Positions 9,188 through 19,202 of a stretch of DNA of 40,629 nucleotides are shown here, piece by piece. The notes beneath the pieces were generated by a model, which ran no database searches, had not been told where the DNA came from, and saw nothing but the letters and a program-made list of their open reading frames with translations. Within the stretch, counting starts at the first letter, position 1. Every line of letters starts with the position of its first letter. The position numbers and the translations under genes are program-made. The stretch lies in contig JAISFP010000165.1 of NCBI GenBank assembly GCA_031263525.1, positions 1 through 40,629 on the forward strand, written 5' to 3'. The DNA comes from Deltaproteobacteria bacterium. GTDB lineage: Bacteria; Desulfobacterota; Desulfarculia; Adiutricales; Adiutricaceae.

Positions 9188-11089
9188 TCAGCCGCCGTCC
9201 CCGGGGACGGCGGTGTCCGTGGCGGGCTCGGAGAAGTCGTTGGCCTCGGCGTCGGAGTCGGCCGGGACCCCGGGGTCCGTGAAGGGGGCGCGGGAGGCGG
9301 CCGGGGCGCCGTCCTTGGCGCCCTTCCCCCCGGACGGTGCCTCCCGGAGTCCCTCCGGCTCCGGGTCGGGGCGGCGGGGGTACTCGAGGGCGTCCGCCTT
9401 GGGGTACTCGGCTATGCGGAAGCGTCTGGGGTCGGCCTTCCTGGCCAGGGCTATCTGGCCGCGGCGCTCCTCCGGGGGAAGCCCGAAGAAGGCCAGCATG
9501 GAGTTGAAGACCGCTATGGCCGCCTCGAACTCCTCGGCTATCACCTCGTCCGCCCCGAGCTCCTTCAGCTGGGCTATGTTCAGGAGGAACCGCGTGCGGG
9601 TCAGGATGCGGATGTCGGGGGAGATGTTCCTGGCCGCAGAGATAATGCGCTGGCAGGCCGTGGGGTCGGGTATGGTCACCACCAGGATGGCGGCGCGCTT
9701 CACGCCCATGTGCTCCAGGACGTGCTCGCTCGCGGCGTCGCCGAAGAACAGGGGCTCGTCCAGCTCCCGGAAGGCGCGGACGGAGGCGGGGTTCATGTCG
9801 ATGACGATGTAGGGCTTGCCCACCCGGTGGCAGGCCCTCGCCACGGCCTGGCCGGCCACGCCGAAGCCCACCACTATGGCGTGGCCCTCCAGCTTCGGCA
9901 CCTTGGTCTCCTCGCCGGCTGCCTTGATGTCCGCGAACCACGGGGAGATCTTCCGGCCGATGGCGAGCGCGAGCGGGGTCATGGCCATGGTGATGACGGC
10001 CATGTTGAGGAAGACCTTCATGGCCGCGTCGCTCAGGAGCCCGCTGGACTGGCCGACGGACGCCAGGACGAAGGCGAACTCGCCCACCTGGCACAGGGAG
10101 AAGCCTATCATCACGGCCACTCGGGCGCTCACGCCTATGAGGCGCATGGCGAGCGCCGTCACCACGGCGTTCACGACCATGACCAGGAGCGCCAGGCCCA
10201 CGGTCAGGAGCGGCTCGGATATCAGGTCGCCTATGTCCATCCTGAGTCCGATGGACACGAAGAATAGGCTCGTGAAGATGTCCCGCATGGGCAGGACCGA
10301 GCTGATGGCCTGGTAGGCGTAGGGCGAGCCGGCGATGATGAGCCCCGCCAGGAATGCCCCGAGCGCCAGGGAGAGACCCGCCTTGGAGGTGGCGAGGGCG
10401 GTGCCCAGGCAGATTAACGCCACCGTGAACATGAAGAGCTCGGTGGACTTGGTCTGCGCCACGTGGAGCATTATCCAGGGCACCACCCAGACGGCGAGGG
10501 CGGCCACCACCAGAAGGATGGCCACCACCTTCACGCCGACCATGTAGATGGGATCGCCGCCCTGCTGCCCGGCCAGGATGGGCATGAGCAGGACCAGCGG
10601 CACCACCGCGAGGTCCTGGAAGATGAGCACTCCGAGCGACCCCCTCCCGTGGGCGGAGTCCATCTCGCCCTTCTCCTGGAAGAGCTTCAGGACGATGGCA
10701 GTGGACGACAGGGCCGTGAGGCAGCCGATGAGGAAGGCCGTGTTCCAGGGGAAGCCCAGCGCCGCCATGGCGAAGGCCATGCCCGGGACGATGCAGAAGA
10801 CCATCTGCAGGCTCCCGCCCGCCAGGACCACCTTCTTCATCTTCATGAGGCTCTGGACGGAGAACTCCAGGCCGATGGTGAAGAGGAGGAGCACCACGCC
10901 CAGCTCCGAGAGCGACTCTATCTGGGACTCGTTCTCGATAAGGTGGAAGCCGCTCGGACCCACCAGCACCCCGGTCGCGAGGAAGCCCACGATGACCGGC
11001 ATCTTGAGCTTCAGGCCGAAGTAGATGAGGACGACGGCCAGGGCTAGGAGCCCCAGGATGCGGCCTATGAGGAATTCCGGGCTTTCCAT
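9188..11089 (-). CDS. KefB-like monovalent cation:proton antiporter (CPA2) with TrkA-N domain
   Basis: A 633-residue inner-membrane protein. Residues ~1-390 form about 12-13 hydrophobic segments of the Na/H exchanger fold, with family stretches such as VLVGPSGFHLI, LGVVLLLFTIGLEFS, LSSTAIVLKLFQEKG and FLAGLIIAGSPY. It is followed by a cytosolic TrkA-N (RCK) domain from ~400 with the nucleotide loop VVGFGVAGQAVA and the typical FGDAASEHVLEHMGV. It probably exchanges K+ or Na+ for protons under NAD(H)/redox control. I see no separate KefG/KefF partner. AAGGA lies seven bases before ATG 11089. The last ~50 residues are low-complexity (Glu/Pro/Ala), another repeat-derived tail. Confidence 0.9.
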   Translation of the reverse strand: MESPEFLIGRILGLLALAVVLIYFGLKLKMPVIVGFLATGVLVGPSGFHLIENESQIESLSELGVVLLLFTIGLEFSVQSLMKMKKVVLAGGSLQMVFCIVPGMAFAMAALGFPWNTAFLIGCLTALSSTAIVLKLFQEKGEMDSAHGRGSLGVLIFQDLAVVPLVLLMPILAGQQGGDPIYMVGVKVVAILLVVAALAVWVVPWIMLHVAQTKSTELFMFTVALICLGTALATSKAGLSLALGAFLAGLIIAGSPYAYQAISSVLPMRDIFTSLFFVSIGLRMDIGDLISEPLLTVGLALLVMVVNAVVTALAMRLIGVSARVAVMIGFSLCQVGEFAFVLASVGQSSGLLSDAAMKVFLNMAVITMAMTPLALAIGRKISPWFADIKAAGEETKVPKLEGHAIVVGFGVAGQAVARACHRVGKPYIVIDMNPASVRAFRELDEPLFFGDAASEHVLEHMGVKRAAILVVTIPDPTACQRIISAARNISPDIRILTRTRFLLNIAQLKELGADEVIAEEFEAAIAVFNSMLAFFGLPPEERRGQIALARKADPRRFRIAEYPKADALEYPRRPDPEPEGLREAPSGGKGAKDGAPAASRAPFTDPGVPADSDAEANDFSEPATDTAVPGDGG

Positions 11090-11523
11090 TTTCGTTCCTT
11101 GACGGCCCCGGGGGGCGCTGGCTTGGGAGGCCGGCCCAGAAGGCCGGGGTTGAGGGAGGCTGGCCCCGGAGGGCGCTGGCTTGGGAAGCCGTCCGAGGAG
11201 GCCGTTCGGGGCGGGAGGCGGCGTCAGAAGGAGGTTTCCCGCCTGCCCGTGAGTGCGGTACGGAAGGCATGACAGGAGGCTGCGGTCCTGGCGGTCAGGC
11301 AGCAACCCGGCCTGGCGGCGGGTCGGCCGCAGGACCGGCTGCCGGGTGCAGGGGCCGGCGGAATGTTAGCCGGGTCCGGGTCCGGGGGTGCGGATGCGGC
11401 GCCAAGGCCGAGGAGGGGGGCGGATGCCGGGGACGGTGCCGGGGGAGGGGATGCCGGAGAAGATGCCGGGGCGGGAAAAAGGTCCAGCGCGGAAAGCAGG
11501 GGGCTCCGTCTCCGGTTCCGGGC
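11090..11523. other. GC-rich intergenic region, no gene seen
   Basis: Two imperfect ~55-base repeats containing GGGGGCGCTGGCTTGGGA lie at 11108-11200. The remainder is GGG/GCC-rich with no supported frame. Confidence 0.5.
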
Positions 11524-12108
11524 CTACTGCTCGGGCTGGTGGACTGACTTCACCAGCTTCTTGCCTATGCTGAATGGCTTGCCCATGAACTCCCCGACGC
11601 GGTAGTAGCCGGACTGGGAGTAGACCAGGGGGTTCACCTTCAGGAGATCCAGCACGCCGTCCACGTCCAGGCCCTCCTCGGCCTTCACGTCCAGGATCTG
11701 GCCGGCGAAGAGGACGTGGCTCCCCAGCTCCAGGGTCTTGATGAGCTTGCACTCGGCCACGACGGGGCACTCGTCCACGTAGGGCGCGTTCACCAGGGCG
11801 CCCCTGGCGGGGGTGAGGCCGGCCTCCTTGAACTTGTCGTGCTGGCGGCCCGAGACGATGCCGGCGAAGTCCGTCTCCACGGCCAGGGCAGCGGAGGGGA
11901 AGCTCACGGTGAAGGCCTTGTGGCGCGTGATGCCGTCGAAGGTGGCGCGGCTGGGACGGACGGACACCCCTATGGAGGGAGGGTCGGACGCGAGTATGCC
12001 GCCCCAGGCCGCGGTCATTATGTTGGGCAGGCCGTTCTCGTCGTATGTCCCCACCAGCCAGGCCGGCAGGGGGAAGGCCAGGGTCTTGGGACCGTGGGAA
12101 GTCTTCAT
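11524..12108 (-). CDS. Flavin reductase-like FMN-binding protein (flavoredoxin type)
   Basis: The 194-residue product has the flavin reductase-like split barrel: an N-terminal PAWLVGTYDENGLPNIMT, then SDPPSIGVSVRPSRATFD and FTVSFPSAA (flavin-contact region), a central VSGRQHDKFKEAGLT, and a conserved CKLIKTLELGSHVLFAG. This layout is that of flavoredoxins of sulfate-reducing bacteria, small FMN proteins that shuttle electrons or bind FMN in the cytoplasm. GAGG lies 6-7 bases before ATG 12108. It appears monocistronic. The electron donor and acceptor cannot be told from the sequence. Confidence 0.88.
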   Translation of the reverse strand: MKTSHGPKTLAFPLPAWLVGTYDENGLPNIMTAAWGGILASDPPSIGVSVRPSRATFDGITRHKAFTVSFPSAALAVETDFAGIVSGRQHDKFKEAGLTPARGALVNAPYVDECPVVAECKLIKTLELGSHVLFAGQILDVKAEEGLDVDGVLDLLKVNPLVYSQSGYYRVGEFMGKPFSIGKKLVKSVHQPEQ

Positions 12109-14063
12109 TCTTTTCCTCGTGGCTCTTGCGGACGGGGGCGGCGTGACCCCGCCCGCGGGGGTATGGTGCCGGGCGCGGGAAACCGGTGAGGCGTCCTGCG
12201 GCTTCGGGGAGACTGGGGTTGTTAGCCGGTTCCGGGCAGGGAGGGCCGCGTCCGGAACACGGCAGGTCGGGAGGCCGGAGGGCCTCGGGGTCAGGCGGCG
12301 TCAGCGTGGCGGGATTCCGGCTTCAGGACGGGGAGGGCGGAAGGCCTGGGGGACGGGCGGCGGCCCGAGCGAGAATCCCGTTCGGGACAGGGAGGCAGGA
12401 TGGCCTGGGGGGCAGGAGTCGGCCCCGTGGCGGGAATCCCGTTTTCAGGCTGGAAGGCCTGAGGCTGGCGTGAGGGCTGCCTGACGGGGAGGAACTGGCC
12501 GGGGCGAGGGAACTGCCTGACGGGGAGGTCATGGCCGGCCGGGGGAACAGGCATGGGTTCCAGGTTCCCTGAAACGGACGCGAAGGAGTTGCTCGAAGAG
12601 GCTCGGGCGGCAGCGCCCGGGCTGGCCCTCGCCGTCGCCGTTGCCAGCTCGGTCTGGCAAACTGGCATGACAGTAGAGAAGTCAGGCCAGATGTGGTGCC
12701 GGAGGAAGATAAACCATGCCTGATATGTTGTGCGGGAGGCATGCAGGGCGGTGCCGTGCCGGGCCCTGTGCTCCGGCAGAGGGCGTCCCTTCCCGGGAGG
12801 GCAGGAAGGAGGGAGGCGGCATGGTAGGATCCTGGCTCAATGCTCAACTTGTGCCATGCCAGGGAGCCAAGGCCGGCAGGGGCCCCCGTGTCCGGGACAC
12901 ACCCGAGTTTCGGGACAGCCTCACTCTTCAGGTTCTGGAGGAGCGCCGGCTCCCGGCAGGATGCGGGCCAGGGGTCAGGCCTTGGGAGGCCGGCTGTCCC
13001 CCGTGCGCTCGTTCGCGGGCCAGTTTGGCGGGGCGGGGCGTGCTGCGCCGCAAAAAGTAAACCCATTATAATAAAAAAGCCCCTCGCCGCGAAACCCGGG
13101 ATGCCAGGATTGAGGCCCTGGGGAGGGCGAGGCGCGGCCGGGGCCGGGTGTTGCGGAAGGGCGGCAGCCGGGTGCCGTCGTACGGCGCGAAGGCGGTTGA
13201 GGAGGGGGGCTGGACGGTGTCGGGGATGGCCCATGACGAGCATCGGGCTCAGAAAAGTTCATGATGGCGGTGCGGGCTGATAAGGGCGGCGGAGGAGTGC
13301 ATGAGCAAGGCTGCGGATGGTGGGCAGGGCTAAAGAAGGTGGATGATGTGGGTCCGGCATGCGGTTAGGGCAGGGCGGAGGATGCGGGGTCGGGGAAGGC
13401 GGTGTGTGGATGTTGAAGGCGAGGGACGGGACGGCTCTGGGCTTGGAACTGCCCTAAATGGCGGGGAGGCGGGGAAGGGCCGTGGTGGCTGGTTGGAGCC
13501 AGGGAAGGCGCGGAAGGAGATCGGACTGAACTTAACATAAGGCGAAGGAGGCAGGGTCGGGGCCGAGGATGGCGCAGGATGCCGGGTCGGAACTGATCAA
13601 GGCGAAGGAGGCTGGGTCTGGGCCGAGGAAGGCCCCCCGGGACGGTTTGGGCTGGCCTGGGGAAGGTGCGGCAGGAGAATGGGCGGAGCCGGGAACGTGC
13701 CGGAGGAGATGGGCGGTGCTGAGGGCGGCCCAGTATGATGCTGGGTGGGCTGGGGATGGTGCGGACAGGGCGGTTCGGGGCCGCTGAAGCCGCCGGTGGC
13801 TTGAAAGAGGCAGGGGATCTCAGGTTCTGAAAGTCTGGGGGACAGCTGTTGACGCGAGGATCCAGGCCATGAGCCGGCAGGCGGGAGAGACGGGAGCTTC
13901 CGGACGGGAGGTGGCTGGCTAAAAAGCCTGCTTCTGGACGGACGGAGTGGCGATGGCCCTCAAGGCCGCCTGTTGACTGGACTTGAGGCAGTCTGATGGT
14001 TTTCCGGGAGGGGGGCGGAGACGGGGAAAGAGGGGCGGAAACGGCCCGGAGCGCGGGAAATCC
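12109..14063. other. Nearly 2 kb of GC-rich non-coding repeats
   Basis: No frame here has protein-like composition or a plausible ribosome site. Visible structure is degenerate repeats: an imperfect pair around 13525-13625 containing GGCGAAGGAGGC and GGGCCGAGGA, and GGCGGGAATCC-type units at 12300-12440. A short A/T patch at 13066-13080 is the only AT-rich spot. Confidence 0.55.
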
Positions 14064-14092
14064 TTGACAAGAGGGGGGAGGGAATGCATAAT
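14064..14092 (+). promoter_or_regulatory. Sigma70 promoter of tRNA-Lys
   Basis: TTGACA at 14064-14069, a 17-base spacer, and CATAAT at 14087-14092 (five of six matches to TATAAT). The predicted start near 14099 is about 42 bases before the tRNA. Confidence 0.8.
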
Positions 14093-14140
14093 GCCTCTTG
14101 CCTCGAGAGCCGCCCGCCCCGGTCGGCCTCCTGGCAAAGT

Positions 14141-14216
14141 GCGCCATTAGCTCAATTGGTAGAGCAAATGACTCTTAATCATTAGGTTGAAGGTTCGAGT
14201 CCTTCATGGCGCACCA
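14141..14216 (+). tRNA. tRNA-Lys (anticodon CTT)
   Basis: A 76-base cloverleaf: acceptor arms GCGCCAT and ATGGCGC, a D-loop with AGCTCAATTGGTAGAGC, anticodon loop CTCTTAA with anticodon CTT, a GGTTCGAGTCC T-arm, and CCA encoded. It reads AAG lysine codons. An integrase fragment begins about 160 bases downstream, so this tRNA is the likely attachment site of the decayed island that follows. Confidence 0.97.
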
Positions 14217-14259
14217 TTCGCCTTTTTTATAGTTTCCGAGAGTTTCCCCAAAGAGCATG

Positions 14260-14298
14260 AAACCCGCGCAGGTCCTGGACTTGAGCGGGTTTTCTTTT
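14260..14298 (+). terminator. Hairpin terminator after tRNA-Lys
   Basis: AAACCCGC at 14260-14267 pairs with GCGGGTTT at 14285-14292, followed by a T-rich run (TCTTTTCC). It ends the tRNA transcript. Confidence 0.65.
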
Positions 14299-14378
14299 CC
14301 GTGGGCTTCCAGGGAGAGCGTGGACATCCGGAACGAAAAGCACTACAATAAGCACCACAAACATTCGTGGAGGTGTTT

Positions 14379-14555
14379 ATGTTGTCAGATGCTCAGATTC
14401 GCAGTCAGAAAGCGGGCTTGAAGCCGATCATGCTCTTCGACGGAATGAGGCAGGGCCTCTATCTGGAAGTCCATCCGAACGGGAGCAAATATTGGCGGAG
14501 CCAGTATGTTTCCTGTGGGAAAAGGACGCACAAGGCCCTTGGCATAATTCTATAA
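14379..14555 (+). pseudogene. Truncated P4-type tyrosine integrase (N-terminal fragment)
   Basis: Only 58 residues remain. The start MLSDAQIRSQKAG, then MLFDGMRQGLYLEVHPNGS and YWRSQYVSCGKRTHKALG, is the DUF4102 arm-binding domain of P4-family integrases, which normally continue for about 400 residues to a catalytic Arg-His-Arg-Tyr domain. A strong GGAGGTG site precedes ATG 14379, so the front of the gene is intact. After ALG the sequence turns AT-rich and the frame ends at once. The position beside tRNA-Lys is typical for an island integrase. This is the scar of an integrative element whose integrase body was deleted. Confidence 0.9.
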
Positions 14556-15178
14556 AGTTAATAATTATAAATATTTAATATTTATTAAGATAAAAATTAA
14601 TTTCATGCACCTTTTTTCCTCCTTGCAGTGTGGAGTCCTGAGGAATAGGACTAATGATTTCAGTCGCTTAAGGTTTTTCAGTGGTAACTAACTATCTTTA
14701 GTAGTTTGAGAAAACTATCCTGAAATCAATAATTATGACTATTTAATAATTTAATTCTGCAGAGTGATATTATGTCGACAATATTCAACATTGATCTTAT
14801 GCAGTTCAATTAAAGCAGTCAGTGTTATATTTATAATCAAAAAGATATATTTATAAGCAAAAAATCATAATATAAATTTTAAGGGAAAACGTAGTTTTCA
14901 GATTTCAATAAATTGTTTGAATGAAGAATTATTGTGTGAACTGTCGTGCAAAGAATACGTTTGCTTTGATAGACAGCAAATTTATCTTCAATGTTAAGAA
15001 TATTCTTAATAATGGTGATACAAAAAGAGAGGTGAGAGTAACAAGAATTATACAGAGTATATTTTTTGAGCATTATAAAGATAAACTCAATTATATTTTT
15101 ATGATAACTCTTGGAAAAACGATTATAAATGGCTTTAAAGTCAAGAAAGATGATGGTTATTATTATTAATTTTATTCA
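14556..15178. other. AT-rich island remnant, no recognised gene
   Basis: Base composition falls sharply compared with flanking DNA. A frame at 14921-15169 (82 codons) resembles no family I know and lacks a ribosome site; I do not call it. The TTCA target copy at 15175-15178 closes the region. Confidence 0.5.
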
Positions 15179-15505
15179 TGTCGAATCGGAAATAACCTCT
15201 AGAACACAAGAAATGGGGGTTTGACCAAGTTGGCAGCTGACGGACGAAGGGGGCATAGCAGGGTACGGCAGAGGGGGGCAGAACGCCTGGGGCTGAGCGG
15301 GGTCAGGGGAGGGATGGCCGGAGGCCGGGGCGGCCTTCCTCTGGGTCCTGGACGGCCTTCCTTCAGGCTAGGGGCGGCCATCCTCCGGGTTCGGGCCGGT
15401 CTTAGAGGTTTGCACTAGTTGGCACCAGAGCATTGCGGCTGTTTTGGCCGTTGCCAACTGGTCAACCTTCCTTTCTCTCTCCGCCGAGTTATTACCGATT
15501 CGACA
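15179..15505. mobile_element. 327-bp non-autonomous element flanked by TTCA
   Basis: Starts TGTCGAATCGG and ends CCGATTCGACA, a perfect 11-bp terminal inverted repeat. It continues as a gapped inverted repeat of about 60 bases (inner part GACCAAGTTGGCA against TGCCAACTGGTC-like sequence). The 4-bp TTCA lies directly outside both ends (15175-15178 and 15506-15509). The interior is GC-rich and holds the local repeat motif CGGCCTTCCT in several copies, while the DNA on both sides is AT-rich. Related ends occur at 1-67 and 18528. Confidence 0.75.
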
Positions 15506-16454
15506 TTCATGATATATACGCGATATCTTCTGGAGGATAAGGTCACAACAAATCCTGCAAATTAACTTAATATTCTTGTATTTGGAGTTTAACTGCGGAT
15601 AATGAAGGTAAGTCTTGTTGGAAATAGATGACATTATTGAATCATATTATGAAATAGATTTTCAACATAAGGATATGTCAGTTAGGGCATAAGAAATATT
15701 ATATTTTTATTTTTTAAATATAATAATGTTAACTGATTTTGATCAATTTATGCTTGTAGTATAAAATTAGGTTAGTATTATAAAGATAATTGCAGGAAAA
15801 AATGGAATGATAATCTATATAATTATCAAATGTCAAAGATGAATGGAAGTGAGTCAGAACTGTCAGTGCTGAAATGCCAAAGGCTAAGGGACTATTGTCT
15901 GACGGTTCGTCGATATATCTGCATTGGAGTATAGGGGGATTTAAAGTCGTATGCATCTCAAGTTTTCGTTGTTTTGAGTTTTGGCTCTCCATTCCTGGCT
16001 TGTCGAAATGTTTCTGTGGCTGAAATATTACGAGTTCGGTTAAATGTTATAATTTTGGCTATCGTTCAATGTGTGAGAAATCAGTGTAAGGTCCCAGAAC
16101 TGGTATCTCTTTGCCATGACTCGCTCTCATAATGTGGGAAAAGCTTTCAACATTTTCTAATATTTATCCGGAAGCGTAATAGCTCTTCCGGGCATTGACA
16201 AATTTCTGGTCAAATGAGGAATTTTTATGCTAGAATTTGCACATTGATTGGGTCGAAGATCTGGCATCGTGTAGCCTCAAGGTATGTTAACTCACTCATC
16301 CTCCAAATGTCCGCAATCAGCCAAGGAAGATTTAATCAAGGTATTGATTAAAATATCAAAATGCTGCAGTTTAGGTTAAAATGCATGACAGGCAGTCGGC
16401 ATTCTAGACTGATTGCCTTGTTTTGCAGGAAGGCTCATTGCCGGAAGGGAGTTT
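15506..16454. other. AT-rich region, no recognised gene
   Basis: The only notable frame (15729-15992, minus strand, 87 codons) has no family resemblance and no ribosome site. Near 16383-16450 the sequence resembles the leader of the intact paralogue at 19143-19202 (shared CAGTCGGCATT and TTGCCGGAAG-like stretches), so the two genes were duplicated with their leaders. Confidence 0.5.
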
Positions 16455-18282
16455 ATGGCTCAGGATGCGATTCAAGATGTGACCAAGGATTTGGCTAAGG
16501 ATTTGCCCCAGGGGCTACCCAAGTTGCCTGTCGGAAGGACGAGTTTTGAGATTTTGAGGAAAAATAATTTCGTTTATGTTGATAAAACGATGTATTTCCC
16601 TGAATTGCTGAAGGAGGGGGACCAGTTCATCTTTTGCGCCCGGCCCCGTCGTTTCGGCAAGTCGCTTACTCTCAGCACATTCGATGCTTTCTTCTCTGGG
16701 AAAAACGAGCTTTTTCAGGGACTCGCGGCAGAGAGTCTTATGTGTTCCCCCGATTTCGTTACTCGTCCGATCATACACTTAGATATGTCTGTAGCGAATG
16801 GTAGCACTAGCATTGACATGCTAACAGACAATATCATGTTCGAACTAAAAAAGAACGCGAAGCGTTACAATGTTTACATAGATTCCCAAAATTACGCGAT
16901 TGCCTTTCTTTCACTTCTGCAGGCTGTTCACGAATCTGCTGGAAAAAGAGTTGTTCTCCTGATAGATGAATACGATAGCCCGGTAATCGATGTCATATGT
17001 CGAGACAAGGAAACATTCAGTAATAAATTGCTTTCAGACACGCGGATCGTCATTCAGAATTTTTACTCAAAAATCAAATTAGCCGAAAATGAAATATATG
17101 TCGCTTTTATAACCGGTGTCACAAAGTTTGCCAGGAGGGGTGTGTTTTCTAGACTCAACAATCTGGTCGATATATCATTATCGCCTATATTTGCTGGATT
17201 CATGGGGTATACACAAAAAGAACTGGAGACATATTTTGCACCATTCATTGATGCGATCGCCACCAAGAACGGGATGAGCAACGATAATGTTTGGAAAAAG
17301 ATCAAGGAGCGGTACAACGGTTTTCTTTCGATGGAAGTCTAATGCTGTATAATTCTTTCTCAATACTCACTCTTTTTCATGATAAGGAATTTGGCGACTT
17401 TTGGATGGAATCAGGTTCCAACACTTTTATTAGAAAATATTTCAAAAAAAAAGTCTTTACGGCTGACCAGTTCGAGGGTAAGGATGTTAGCTACGATTTT
17501 GCAAGGGCTCCCGGAGAAATCGATGCCACCACACCGGAAGGTTTTCTTTACCAGGCAGGCTATCTGACCCTTCGGCCAGGTACCGAAGAGAGGTTTGCTC
17601 TGGAATATCCCAACCTTGAGGTGCGCGAGGCTATTTCTAAGATTTTTTTGGAGGCCATCTGCTCTGACTGGAATGGCATAGACTATAATAGGGCGAAACT
17701 TTCCAGATGTCTGGCTTCTGCAGACATTTCCGGGATTGTAATGGTCTTGTACCGGCTTCTTGCCGGGATTTCCTACGCAGATCATTTGGACGCGCTCCGC
17801 AGTCCCGTGGTTAGGATAATGCAGAGAATTATCCGGAAATTTTCCGGCCAAGATTCGAGCGCGGTACCTCTTGGGGAACAGCCTTCTGCTCTGGCGGATT
17901 ACCTCGTAAGATCGAGAGCCGAGGGCTACTACCGTTCCTTGCTCCAGGCCTGCTTTTGGATGGCGGGGGCAAAGGTTACTCCAGAGAAGCAGGAAAATCT
18001 TGGAAGGCTTGACCTGGAGGTATATTTCGCCCCATTGACTTACATCTTCGAGCCAAAAATGTCGAAAAATGCCAGAGGAGCGAATGAAGCCGTAAGGTCG
18101 GGAATGCTCCAGATTCGTCGAAGGGGATACGGGCTCTGTCTTCGGAATATCCAGTGTTTGTCTCCATTGCCATTGGTAAGGCCGTGAGGAATATCGTGGG
18201 ATGCCTCTTCGAGAAGGACGGACTTGAGACGATAGTCGATGTCGAGGCTATTCGTAGGGGGAAAACCGTCACTTTCACATGA
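16455..18282 (+). pseudogene. AAA-ATPase-like/PD-(D/E)XK nuclease protein, two frameshifts
   Basis: Begins MAQDAIQD after GGGAG. It has the AAA-ATPase-like domain: FVYVDKT, the Walker A-type RPRRFGKSLTLS, and Walker B VVLLIDEYDSPV. Near 17321-17330 one base is missing in a T-rich stretch, so FSFDG becomes FLSMEV-stop; the frame resumes as SFDGSLMLYNSFS. A second shift near 18127-18140 moves the end out of frame; restored, it reads VSIAIGKAVRNIVGCLFEKDG and stops at 18282. The C-terminal nuclease core keeps Asp and Glu-x-Lys (RLDLEV ... YIFEPKM). It is paralogous to 19203-20984. Proteins of this kind are common, often multicopy, in gut and sediment anaerobes; their function is not established. 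AT content is higher than in the housekeeping genes. Confidence 0.9.
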
Positions 18283-18527
18283 CGAGATCCGGGCATTGGC
18301 GTCTGCGGATACCGAAAATCAGTGACTGTTCTGCTTCTGCGAGCCATGGACCGGATTCCTCGTCAGGGTCAAAACATGGGCGGAGGCTGGGTTGACTGAC
18401 CTGTAACGTACGTTTGAGGACACACGTGCAGGGAGTTCCATTCTGCTGGCCTGACAATGACTTGCTCACCATCTCCTATCTCCCTCATGTCTTGTGAAGG
18501 ATGAGAGGGGCAAATCGCAATCATTCA

Positions 18528-18745
18528 TGTCGAATTGGAAATGACCTCCTGAAGTCCGAAAGGGAGGTCGACTCAGTTGGCAGCAACTGGAACACCCTGG
18601 GCTGAAGGGGGCCATGGCCGCCTGCATGCAGGTCCACAGCAGCCTTCCTCTGGGTCAATGGCGGCATTCTCACATCCATGGAGGCCTTTTTCCGGGTCCA
18701 TGCCGGCCTTCCTGCCGGTGCCCGGGGGGATCCTGGGCGGTCGGT
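18528..18745. mobile_element. One-ended copy of the TTCA-type element
   Basis: TTCA (18524-18527) is followed by TGTCGAATTGG and then GACTCAGTTGGCAG, matching the left end of the 15179-15505 element. GC-rich interior motifs (GGCCTTCCTGCC) follow, but I cannot find a matching right end, so the end coordinate is approximate. Confidence 0.45.
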
Positions 18746-19142
18746 CCATTATTTCGTCAACGAATATGGTCATGTGAATACGATCGCTAACTTAATCTTA
18801 TTGACCATTCGTATCTGCAGCATTAGAGAAATGAGAATAAAATTTCATAACTATCCATGTATAACTCTGTCAATGTTTAAATGTTGCATGATAAAAGATG
18901 TAATAAGGCATAAGGATGATGGATGATACATTGTGAATTAAAAGCAAAATTTTATCAATTATAAAAATAATTTAATATCTGATGTCGGGATCTAAAAATT
19001 CGCTAACCAAGCATATTCAATATAAAAATAATTTTAATAACGTATTAAATTTTTAAATTTTTTTCTTTGAAACGAAAGATAGAGGGAATTGCAGTTGATT
19101 AAAATGCTTAAATGATATAAATTTTTAAAAACGACTATTGGT
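18746..19142. other. AT-rich spacer upstream of the intact AAA/nuclease gene
   Basis: Long A/T runs with no protein-like frame. A promoter for the downstream gene is likely here, but I see no boxes with correct spacing. Confidence 0.4.
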
Positions 19143-19165
19143 CAGTCGGCATTAGAGGCCGACTG
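19143..19165. promoter_or_regulatory. Leader inverted repeat before the AAA/nuclease gene
   Basis: CAGTCGGC-N7-GCCGACTG, a perfect 8-bp inverted repeat 38 bases before ATG 19203. The pseudogene leader has the left arm (near 16391) but a decayed right arm. It could be an operator or an RNA hairpin. Confidence 0.45.
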
Positions 19166-19202
19166 CCCGGCTTCAGGCAAGCCGTTGGCCGGAAGGTGGC
19201 AT

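Noticed and set aside
8289-11270. An open frame joining the cysE gene to upstream sequence, giving a 1320-residue protein
   Set aside because: The part upstream of 8288 is antisense or intergenic shadow with Pro/Arg-rich sequence; only the last 326 residues match a known enzyme and they have their own start.
13066-13080. TATAAT-like box in an AT-rich patch
   Set aside because: No -35 box at proper distance on either strand and no gene follows.
14190-14216. Search for a second copy of the tRNA-Lys 3' end as the other attachment site
   Set aside because: I saw no second copy by eye in this window; the boundary may lie outside it or be decayed.
14921-15169. An 82-codon open frame in the AT-rich region
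   Set aside because: No ribosome site, no family resemblance, and biased composition explains the open frame. The 87-codon frame at 15729-15992 was rejected for the same reasons.
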